From Durusdinium trenchii (lineage: Eukaryota > Sar > Dinophyceae > Suessiales > Symbiodiniaceae), in NCBI GenBank assembly GCA_963970005.1, contig CAXAMN010001447.1:802221-866220 (forward strand): a stretch of DNA of 64,000 nt, in the 5' to 3' direction. The notes below the pieces were generated by a model. It had not been told where the DNA came from and ran no database searches. It was given only the letters and a program-made list of their open reading frames with translations. This document shows positions 1 to 12,000 of the stretch, piece after piece. Position numbers and translations under genes: made by a program. Position 1 is the first letter of the stretch, and each line of letters starts with the position of its first letter.

Positions 1-3000
1 CTCTCTGAAGGCGTCTTGGAAACCCAGTATCCGGATCATTCGGTACTAATGGCCATCTATTGAATGGAGTATCATGCCGCTGCCCATCGTCGAACTTTCG
101 CAGCACGTCTTCACGACTCTCAAAGCAATTGATGTCGAACGTTGCGTTGGCCAAACTCTTGATCAACTTCATCAACCTCAGATCAAATTGCTGTGTGACT
201 GCAAAGTTGTGGTCGATGGGGATCGCAGCTTCTTGCGGCAATTCGTCAATTGCGAAGGGGAAAGGCTGTGGAAGTTCATTCCCATATCCATCTTGAGGGA
301 CCTCCCGATATTCGGGTTCGCCTTCAGCTTCATCCGGTCGTTCCTTCAAAATGATAGGAACTTCCTCATCTTCCTCTCCTTCGGATTCCTCGACGTCAAT
401 GACCTCTTCGGCTGTCTTACGTGCATTCTTGATGACTTCATCGATGTTTGCACCTGCAGAAGAAGTTGCTTCACCGGAAGAACTGGCTGGTACGTCTCTC
501 GGAGGTGATCGTTGATTGCGGTCCCTTGTCTCCTTGGGTACCACATGCGTGAGCTTCCCATTTGCAATCAGAACCGCCACGCAGTGCGGACATATCGTCA
601 ATCGCACATCGACTTCCCCAAGACAGTTGGGACACGGCCTTGAGTCATAGTCTTTCATTGCTCGGCGGTATACGATCTCCTCAAAGATTTCCTGCCATTC
701 GGTGCTATCGTACTCTGGGTAGACACCGCTCTCCTCGACCATGCTCAGCAGCTTTGAGATCTTGGCGTCGTCCTCGGAGTAGGTATCATCCTGGACCTCA
801 ACCGCTAAGCTCTCAAGCTTTTGATAGCGTGGAGTCATGATCGGGTTTCCGTATTTGGACTCCAGAACAAGGTAGCTTCCAGGGTCGGGTTCTCTATTGA
901 GTAACCTGATCCATTCGATCTCCTCAGGCTGTCCGGGTTCTGCATTGTCGCATTGCAACCATGCCCCTTTAACCTCATCGAAGGGAACGACGTCCTCAAC
1001 CAATAGAGATCCAGTCGCTGAGATGAGAAGCCCGTACTCCTGCAGCTTCGACACCGGAATGTAGAGAACCACCGGGCGATCACTCAATGCGACCTTACGA
1101 CCCAGCCAAGGTTTTCCCTTGTAGCCCTGCTCCCAGGCCCATGGCGGAAAACATGTGAAGTGGATAGAATCCCTTCCCGATGTACCGAGACCTCCTGGCA
1201 CTAGCCCCCGTCGCATGATTGAAGTCAGCGCTCCAAGATTGGTAGCGTGAAATGCAGTCACCATGGATAGGGCCATGTCGTTGGTCATTCTTGATCCAAT
1301 GTGGTCGATGTTGATGGTAACGTCATAACCTCCACCGTCCGACGAGTGTGCTGAGGTTGCTCTTACAGCCACGGGAAAGCACCATCCATCGCTATTGTGG
1401 AGTCTCCCTTTGGAGATTCCCATGCCCTTGAGCTCGTCAATCCATTCCTTCTCCATCGGGTCATCAGGATCATTGAGTTCATCAGGGTGGACTCGGACCG
1501 CCAACATTTGGAATCTGATCCTCTTGGTTATGCGGAAACACTCATAGTTCTGGTCGAGGTACTTCTCCAAACGCGCCTTCTTGGTCACGATGTCAATATT
1601 GCCATAGTGATAACCGTCTTCCCAAACTGCGTTATCAGCTAACAGGTCTTCCCATGACACCCATGCGCCCTCATCGCATTTGATTGGTGTGAGTCTTCCA
1701 CCAGTCCTGAACTGGCGTCCAATTCGATGCCTCAACTTCGCTCCCAATCGGCGACTCAGGGCCTGACTCGCTTGGCTGTATTCAGGTACTCGACAGTCTC
1801 GAGTCGGATACTTGAGGTTGCCGTAGTCGGAGTTCTGTGCAGCGAAAGTGACTCCGTTGATCGGTACTAGCTCAACTTTCCCGATCATCGTCATGGGGTC
1901 GATCGGCTTGTATCCTTTCTCCCTCCGTGTCGGTAGGGGATAGAATTGATGACATGCCTTTGGTTTGAGGGAGCTGGAGTGCACAAATGCCCTCTCAACA
2001 AATTCGTACACCACCCTCATATCCCTAGGGCCTACTTCCGCAAGCTTCCGCCCATTGTAGGAATGTGTCCCTCCTTCGACTCCATCAGCACTTTCAATCA
2101 AGGTGAACCCGTCATGGTCAAACATTGTCACGACTCTTGCTTTCAACATCTCTTTTCGCCTGAACTCGCTGTCGACCTTCCTATCTGGAGTAGGCGATGC
2201 TCTCTGCTTCTTCTTCTTAGGCTCATCGGTTGGATGTCCGGATGGTACATCGTCGGGTGCAACCTCTCCCTTCACTCTCTTCTTCCAATCACTCAACACT
2301 GAGGTGACCGTGGGTGAAGACGAAGGGATCTTCTCGCAATTGAGAGTTGTGTGTCCCGACTTCATGCAGTGGATGCAGAATTCTGCTTGCCCGATCTTCT
2401 TCTCGAACTCGTCGATGGCTTGCAATATTGATGTCTTCGGGTCGGACATGTCAACGTCTTGCTCCTCCTTCTCCTGCTCACATTCAGTCTCCATATCGAC
2501 ACCTTCGGCCTCGGGCTGGCCAGTAGCCTCTGCTCCATGTTCTGGCTCTTTCCCGATTTCGAAGAAGTGGTCGATGTCGAATTCAGGAGGCGGCATGGTC
2601 CTCATGCGAACGAGAATCAGTGCCACGTTTGCCGCCTCTTCAGAGTGCGGGTCCAATGTTCTGATCATCGATCGCTTTCGGTTCTCATACGTTGTCCTGT
2701 CATACAGCGATGCAGTGACGCGCTTGATGGATTCTTCTAATCCCGTCCTCAAAGCCTCAATGTCACCCCATCCCAAGAACAGGTGTTTGAAGAGTTGAGC
2801 AACTTCCAACATGCCCAGCAGCGCCTCCACCATATCACCTACCCGTTCCTCCGTGGGATCATCTCCGAACATCGTGCGGAATACATCGGGCTCCAGTATG
2901 GTCTTGAGGTATTTGGTGTAGCACACGTTTCCAAGGTCATAGGATCCCTGGTAGTACTTGGCGCTGCCGACTATCTGCTTTTCCACATGAATGCTGGGTC

Positions 3001-6000
3001 CTCTCCTCGTTTTGAAGAAGTTCTCCGTCATTGTTGATGACAATCTGATTCCTCCGAAGAACGAGAGCTCCTTCTGGAAACCGGGGTTCCCGTTAAAGAT
3101 GATCATCGCTTCGTGTAAGAACTTCATCAAGTCTACGTGCGGGTTCATCTCGGAGATCATGACAGTGGGAGAAGATACCGTTTGTCCCATGCCGAAGTTG
3201 TAAAGCAATCGAGCACATGCATGGAATCGCTTCTGGACGTAGTCTTCTGCGGACATCCCACGGCACCTATTTGCTGCTCCGTTGATGCATTCTGCATAGC
3301 AATCATCTTTCTGATCGGAGTTTGCGGGACTGCAGACCAAACAGTAATCGCAGCAAATCTCCTCACCCTCCTTGAAGTCATCAATGACGTACCACCTTTG
3401 AGTCCTCGAGTATATTGGTTCTGGCTGAAGGACTCCCCAGTACTCATCCATCCATGGCATTTTGTTTTCTCTCCTTACCTTCTCCCTCTTCTTCCGCTCA
3501 GCCTCATTCTCACCTGAAGGTTCCGCAGTGGACTGATATGCATGGCTTCCTCTTACGGAGTCTCCGAACAAGTACTGATACAACCTCTCCTTGTCCTGCA
3601 ACACGTGCTCCAAGTTGGGATCGTGGAGGTTATTCGCTTCGGTCAAGGGGTCCGGTGCCATAAAGCAAGAAGCGAGCATCTTTTCCCTGAACAAATACTT
3701 TTCCATGACAGCGTGGACCAAAGAGGTTCCAGACTTCATAGAGTAGGGGTGACCACCTCCGGCGACCGAAATGGCTCGCCAGAATCTGTCCGACGTCGTG
3801 GACATCATGCCATTCAGCGACAGCTCGTCCTTGATCATGTTGGCAATTTTGCCGAACGAACCGACGGCATGGTGAAACTCCACGTCTGCGCAAATTCTCA
3901 CGAATGTAGGAAGTTGGCAGCATGCGTCAAGCTTGATGATCACATCCCTAAGTCTCGGAACGAAGTCCGTGGGGACAATCACAGTCTTGTATGTCCCCTT
4001 CTCGCCCGCAGTCACGAGATGACTCAATGACAACCACACATGGATGGAGGTGGGCTCATGGCGCTTGACATCATCAATTCGATCACGGACGAAGTCGATG
4101 AAGCCATATGAATCCGTCACCACTCCTCTCTTGTACTCAGGCGTACATGACATGTTGATGACCTTATCCCATCCAAGTGACAATAAGCTCTGGGCGAACA
4201 CTGTCTGTTTTCCGGAATTCGATTTGGTGATGTACCCGAAGTCCGACATCAGAATCACCTTACTGGTCTTCATGGCGCCGATGAACTCACAGTGCACACT
4301 CCCACCGTCAATGGTGCGAGACGCTGGCTGACACGTGACACTTGGGATGAAGCCCTTCAATGTCTCACGCATCCTCAGCTCCAATTCCGCTTCATCACTC
4401 ACCTTGGCTTCCATTGGGTAACAAAGGTTGTATAGCGTCCTCGGAGACGGTAGTCCTCCAGCAAGTGACACTTGTGTTGAGTCGTAGATGTTGGTATATT
4501 GAGCGAACCAATGGGCGTCTTCTTTGTGGTAGTTCCGATCGATCACCGTCTCTTGGTACCCCCCATGCCAGAACATCAAATACGACGTCAACCTCCGTAA
4601 GTACTGCAACCATGTCATCTGTCCGTTAACGGTACAGGGACCTTCTACGGTGTGCCCGGATGGCACCTGATTGGCGCTGACCATCGCGTAGACCTTCATG
4701 TCTCGCGAAAAATAGTCTTTCCCAAATACGTAGTACTTGTCTGATCCCATCGGAAACGGCATTCTAAACCACGTGGTGACTGAGATGTCCCTTGATGCCG
4801 CACCAGCGGATGTTGGTCCACCTGCCCTTCCCCACCGCTTGTAGGATGCCGACCCATGCCCAGTTGAACTGTCGGAAGGACGTCCCGAAAAGTTCTGCTG
4901 TTCGGATGACGACGGCGGTGGAGGAGGTCTTGGCGCGCGAGGCATTGGTTTGGCCGTCGGCCTAGTGAAGTCACCATATATCTGAAGTGGCGGGCACCAC
5001 TGTGGTCTATGAGCAACGTCAGGAGGCTCCGGACCTTCGCTATCCTGCATGTTCCAAAATGGCAGCGAGGGGATAATTCTGTCCTCGATTTTCTTCTTCA
5101 ACTCCTCGATGTAGTCGGTGTAGGATTTGAAGGCGCTGCTCCGTCGGTTGTACTCATCTTGCCTCCCGCTCTCCGCTGCAGCTGCGTTGTACTGAACTCG
5201 AAACATTGTGGGTTCAACCGGGATCCACTCATTGATCATCGGCATGACCTTCTCCCTCATGAATCTGAGTTCTTCTGGTATTAACGTGGCTACCAGAGGC
5301 TTGCAGTTGTCAAGGTACTGCACCATAACACTCATGGAGCCTAAAAAGGTCTCCATATGGTTCTGAGCTGCTGACCTGTACTTCGGCAATCCTCTCTTCC
5401 TGGCAATCAGGTCCTCGAGCACATCGATCACATGGATCTTGTCCAATGTGCTGTCCAAGTTGTGGACTCTTATTGCCAGTGCCATGTTGCGGACCTCTCT
5501 GTTCACCGTATCTATCAGCTCTTTCACCTTCTCCTTCGCGTTTCGACTGGTGAGTTTGTCAGAGGTGTGGTAGAAGATCGAGCTGAAGATTGTGTAGTAA
5601 CTTTCGAGGCGGGTAGCATAGACGTGATCTGACGGATCCGCGGCTTCACGCATGTTCATGCTCTCCTTGGCCGACCCGGACAGGTTCCTCCATTGCTGGT
5701 AGGCAACCATAGTGTCATTGAATCTGCCGTTGTTGATGAAGTCGCGGACGTCGTCCCATAAGTCATCGATCGCCCCAATCTCCTCAGGCTCCACGAGGTA
5801 GCGAGAAAGGTTGCTGAAGATCCCTCTCGCGTCGTTCCCGAAGCGCCCCTTAATGGTGGCCATGGATAACTTATAGCGCCTTACCAAGTCGCCTGTAGTC
5901 TCCTTCTTCTCGTCCTCGTTCATGTAGCCCACCAACTTTTTCAGTGAAGCGGTCAAGAATTTGGTGTCATCGGATCTTGTCCTGGACATTGCATAGTTGA

Positions 6001-9000
6001 TGGATAACGGGACGAGCGGAGGAATGCCGACGGCAATCCATGCTTCAACCACATCCAACCCATGCGTGCTCCTTGACATCCTTGGAGGCAGGGCGATCTG
6101 CCCTCTCTCCTTCATCTCAACCAGGCCATCGAGGATCTTGATGATGAAAGTCGGGTAGCCGCCCGTGTTGCTGTTATAGTTCATGACGCCACCAACAGAC
6201 TCCATAGCCACGTCGCTAAAGCGTACGGGTGAAGCAATGCTGTGGTCACACGAACAAACACAACAGTTCAGAAAATCACGAATGCCATGTGGTTCGATCC
6301 GTCGTGCGTGTGATGTCTGTGTCCCTCGCTCACAACATGTGTACACAGTCTCGTTTGATGTTGCATCACACACTGAGCGCTCATTGAATGAACTACCCAA
6401 GGCTCGAATCATAAGGCACGGAACGGCATGCATCATCTTCTCAGGCTTCTGAAGTGCATCGATTCTCTTGGTCACGGTCTTCAGGATGATGCCGACTATC
6501 TTCTTATTATACAATTGAGTAGTCTTAGTGTATTTACCTGCACAGTCTCTATGATTATGGCTCTTGTCACATGTTCGGCTGAGTTGGTTACCAAACTCAA
6601 GATTCCATGATACAATCTTCCAAGGTTTCTTGATGAATTTCTTGTCGGAATGCGAATCGTTGAACTCAGCACCTAACCCATACATGCATCCATCAAACAC
6701 ATGACAGTCGCAATCAGTACCGCTCACCAAACTTTGAACCCTTTGATCTTTCCAGTATGCACAGTATCGTGGTAGTTCAAACAGTGCGGCGGCTCCGATC
6801 TTCAAAACACGAACCATAACAGTCTCAAAACGTTCCCAGAGGTCCCAGTATAGTGCTCGCTTAAGTTCTATAGATTTAGCTATCGCGACGCTAACTTTAG
6901 CGTTGTATCTCGACCACGCCGATCCGCCTGTGCAGGGTCCTGCAAACATTACTGCATCCTTCTCCGAACGCACCGCTGCAAGCGCACGCGCAATTCCGTA
7001 TGGTGAAGTGAGGTCGTCGCTCTGAGATACCGTGACGATGGTGCAGTCGTGCTTCGCCGCTAGGTGGGTGAAGTGATTGCATTCCTCTGAACACAGTAGA
7101 ATGAATGCGGGCTCTTTACCTATATCGTACAGATCGATTACAATCCGTTCGTCGCGGGCGGCAAGGTTGTCGTCTTCTTCGCACAACACGAACTGGTACC
7201 GATATGCTATTTTTCCATCATGTCGTCTCAAGTTGACATCAGCAATCCTGTGCTCTTTACTCTCCTCGCTCTTGGCTTTGCTAATGGAGACGAACGTTGG
7301 GACAATGATATCCTTCAATGGGATCGTTTTCATACGCTTTGGGGTGCTGCATAATGCTATCGCAGCCGATTTAGCTTCCTCGTTTTCCGATTCAGCATGG
7401 TTTCCCCTAAGGGTGAACACAGTCTTGCCTGTCCATCGGAGATGCGTTTTGGTATGCATACCTCTACCTGAGTGTCGCCAATAGTCCTTGACACAATCCT
7501 CAAAATCTGATGACTCGAATTGACTTCCTTGACGGTAAGTCATCCTATCGTCTTTGATCCGTGATATGTCGACCGGACAAGATGGCGCGTCACCCGGGCA
7601 GAACGCCTTTCTCCTAGGAGACGAGTGTATTCTTGTTAGCGTCCTAGCTTCTTCGTCTACCTCCCAATGATCGTGAACTGAGTGCTCTTGTTCTTCTGGA
7701 TCCGAAACAAAATTGTCGAAAATCATCGAAGACCCCCCAGACCCCCCATTCCCCCCATGCACAAGGCGCGTCAGAGCGTTGAGCACGTGTAGGGCAGAGG
7801 TCGAGCAGTGATGAATCGACAAGTACAAGGACGAATCACGGAGAGTCTGTTGCAACTCGCGACATTGGACAAGCGGACGTAAGCTAAACAAAAGGTGTGG
7901 AAGGGTCGCAGCGTCAAAATGACTAGGCGCAGGAGCGGACGCTTCGGGTAACGGAGAAGACAAAGGGTGAAACTGAAAGAACGCACGTTCGACCCAACGG
8001 TCAAACCGAACGGGTTCTAAATTAGGATCAACCTTATCCTCGATCTGTTGCCATTGCGCGTCCTGCAAGATCCAGGTGCTGCGAAGGTAAGCCATATCAG
8101 GAGGAGCCCGTGGTGGGCGCAGCCTGTACAGCTTGGGAGTACGAACCATGACATAGGGGTCGCACCCAGGGATCTCTTGCAGTCCCTCTTTGCTCGAAAG
8201 TCCCGGCTGATACAGCTGTGGCGGGACAACCGGAATGGTGGTGTAAGGGTATGTTGGCACCTTACTGTGACGGTCTTTCTGAAGCTGCTTGGCGTAAGAC
8301 AACCCATCGTGAGTTGGCTTCATCAAGTCTAGCAACGCTTGGCTGCGCAGACCATCGTCGCTCAGTATATTGATCAGCATGCACGCATGTTTCCATGAGT
8401 TGGCATCGTCGAATCCTTTAGTGTGGATATCGGCAGCCATACGAGCAGTAACCTCATATACGAGCAACAGGTAGTCACGCTTGAACATCTCATACAACCA
8501 AGTGATGGAAATACCGTGAGTGCGCTCCATGTGACGCATCGTGGGGTTCCTCCCACTCCTCATGACATTAATCATCGCTTGATTATCGTCATAAAAGACT
8601 ATTCGTGGTGGCGTCCTCATCAAAGTCTCCCATGCACTGATGCTTGGGATTCCAAGTGTCCTCAATGCGTAATCCGCCGCGACAATCTCAGCCTCCGGGG
8701 TGGAGTGGCTAACGCACCCTTGACGTTTGCTACCTCCTGCCAACGGGAAGCGAGTTCGTTTGCCTTGGACATGCATGTGTGCACCGGAAGTCGACTTCAA
8801 CGATTGACCACATCCTGCGTAGTCCGCATCTGCGAATAGGGCTAGCGACAGGTCTGCTTTGGAATCACCGACCCAACCTACCATTTTCTGATCGGCTGAA
8901 TGATGCACGTAACACATCAGGTGGTGCAACTTAGCATCGTCGGCGACTGTCCATTTTGTCACATTGCGAGCCAGCACATTGATGGCCCGTAACAAGTCGA

Positions 9001-12000
9001 AACGCGCTATTCTAGCAGCGTACAACAGTTTCATTAGGAGACTAGCAGCATGAGGCGCTAGGGTACCACGAGGTTGCTCCTTCGCGTCAGACTTGACGTC
9101 ATCGTCTGTTGACCTGGCCTTGGAAGCTGCCTGGTCAGGCAAGAAGCAAGTACCACACCATGTGCATGTGACAGCAAGTCCCTTTTGGGTACTGCATGGT
9201 GCTCTCGATGGATGATCCTTTGTGACATCCGGTAACATCGGCGTTGCAACTTTCTTCAATACTGTGTCCTTACCTACTATGTCGAGGTATTTGACCACAC
9301 TCATTTTGAGCAGAGCGCTCATATCATATGTCATTGTAGTAACTTTGGAACCATCGGCCAATTTATCTTCGCCTTTCGACAAAACACATCCTAAATACAA
9401 TCCGACCTCGGTTTCCGGTTCAATGCGCAGCTTGGAGCGGAGTAGGTCCCAACCTTTCTTCAAGTTCCCCTTGGGCCCTGCCAACTTCAAGTCGTCCACA
9501 TATATCACTAACAGCAAGTCTAGCTTTTCGTGGTAGTACATCGACGGCCATTCTGGTCCGACGGGTTTGAACTCCAATGCGCGTACAGATTCGTCGCAGT
9601 GTTGCTCCCACATCGTTCCAGAGTCTGGATGTCCGTACAATGCTTTGTTCACACGACACATAGGGCGTTTGAGACCCCTTCTGGTGATCTCCTCTTGCAA
9701 GTGTTTGGGCCACGCTTCCCACGGGAGTTCAGCCCAACACGGTACACCGCCCAGTAATGCTTGGATATATGCTCGAATGGCATCTGCCATTTGCACATCA
9801 TTACCTTCCAGGCAACCGTAGAAATCGGCCCATCGAGCAGCCTCGAATGTAGCTGGAGAGTTTCCAAGATCCTGGAACAACGCTGCCTCGAAGTTCTGGT
9901 TCTTCACTTGATCTCCGAGTAGAACCCCTCGCCCTTTGAACTTCCTCTTCGGGTCATCATCAGGCAGTTGGTAATTCTTTTCCACACATATTCCATGTAC
10001 TCTTGCCAAGTGAACTTCTTCCCCTTTCTTCTTGGATGTTGCCACTATCTCATCATATTCCCTCAGCCACGACCCGTCGAATGTTTCTTCATCCCAGAGT
10101 CCGCCCCATTCATCCAACATAGATTGCATTGCCTTCTTATTGGATAGGATCTCGGCACGGCTCACAGGTCTTGATACCACAGCGTTGAACAACCTATTGC
10201 CCATAAGCTTTGGGCGATGTTGCATATCACGCACTACACATGGCATCGTCGGAAATGGTTCATCAATTATATCGTTGTCGGTGGGATCACCAGTGATGCA
10301 ACAACATACCTTACCGTTCAGTGGATTGTAGACGTTCTCCGTCCTCCAAGCCGCCATAGCAAGATTGTCGTCGTTGTCCTCCCACATGGCACTCTCGTCC
10401 CAATCGGTGAGGAATTCTTCATCACTGGGGATGCACGTGGACTCGGACGTAAAGGATTTAGGTGACCATGGGTCCTCATCATCATCAGTGTCCCACTCTC
10501 TAAAGGTAGTAGGCATAGCCAAGCTTGGTGCACCGTCACCCTTCTCGCCCTTGTCCTTAGACTTCTTTTCTTTCTTGGACTTCTTATCCTTCTTGGCTTT
10601 CTTGTCCTTCTTGTCTTTCTTGGACTTCTTTTCATTACCTCCATCATCATCCTTCTTGACGTCTTCCAGGTCCTTTAAGAGTTCGTCAGGCTCTTCGTCC
10701 TCCTTCTTATCCGTACTGCTCCCAAGCCCTTTTGCTTTCTTCGTCAATCTATCCACGACCCTGTCTACATGCTCTCCGGCCTTCTTGGCCATAGCTCTAT
10801 CTTTCACCGATAGCTTCTGCCATTCTTCAGGCGTGAGGTAGTCCTTGGGTCTTGGTGAGTTGTGGAAGAGTCGCCTTCCATCCGATCCCACTCTATATAG
10901 ACGACCGTCCTTTGCGATCTTGACGTGTTCACCGTCGTTGTTCAAGTAAACGATGTTATCACCTGGCCCCCCAACGGAGTAGTGATCGGGACCGGAGTAG
11001 TCCTCTTTCTTCTTCTCTGCGAGCTCCTCCGTTTTCTCGTCCTCGATCGCGTCAACTTCACTAGCTTTTGACTTCAGGTCCCCATCTGGTGGATCAGGTG
11101 CATCATCGTCATCGCCTTGATCGTCGCTGTCGTCGGGATCGGGTAACTCGGGATTAGTAGGTGCATCCGGAGAACCGGCTCTCTCCTTCAGGACTTTCAT
11201 TCCTTCGAGAGTGCTGTTCAACCTCTCGTACTCTTTCTTCAAAGGGAATTCTATTCCATCGTCTTGGAAGATCTTCTCTGTGATGTGAGGAGTAAGCAAT
11301 TTCCTCAACGGTCTCTCGGCATCATAGCCTAGATTCTGTTGTGCGAAATCGCTTATAGCCCATACCTTATATTTCCTTGACCAATTCATCCCGGTCCCCA
11401 TAACGTACCCTGCGAAGATGCCAGGTATGCTCTTGGGGTCGAACTTATGATCCTGGTCCCTTTCTCTCGCGTCACTAGGTTTGAAGAACACCTTCGCCCC
11501 GAGTGGTATCACCATGCCTGGGAATTCGCTCTTGTGCAACTTCAACCATGCACTGCTGCCATCGCTCAACTTCTCGATGTTCAACAAATGGCTTACGCAT
11601 TCCACTGCGAATGGCCAAAAACATGGTGGTAGTCCGGCCTCTAGTAGGCATGTCGATGTGGTAAGCATCATGAACTGATTGTTTCTTTCGGCGAGTGAAT
11701 TGTTCTGGGGATGTCCTGGAAGCGACTGGTCTAGTGGAATCCGGAGTTCCTTGAGTGCTGCTTCAAACTGTGGCGCATCATCCGAGTAAGCATTGATGAC
11801 TTTTCTCTTACCGATATAGTGCTTCATCGCTTGCACTACCTCGTCACTATTGCTTGCTTTCAATGGATAACCCCATATCACACCGGTGAACCGATCTCGA
11901 ATCACCAATACATCCTTATCCGGCATGATCCCATCTCTCGCCATCTTCTGAGTGTTCATGAGATCGAAGGTGATAAGGTCACCGAATGCCTTCAATTTCC

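Noticed and set aside
2103..2798. 231-codon plus-strand frame
   Set aside because: Antisense shadow of the polyprotein; Ser-rich translation without motifs. The same applies to the other plus-strand frames between 60 and 16121.
3700..4330. SGNH hydrolase domain in the polyprotein
   Set aside because: Alternating strands and a late GGGHP are suggestive, but the GDS serine block is missing; left as unassigned.
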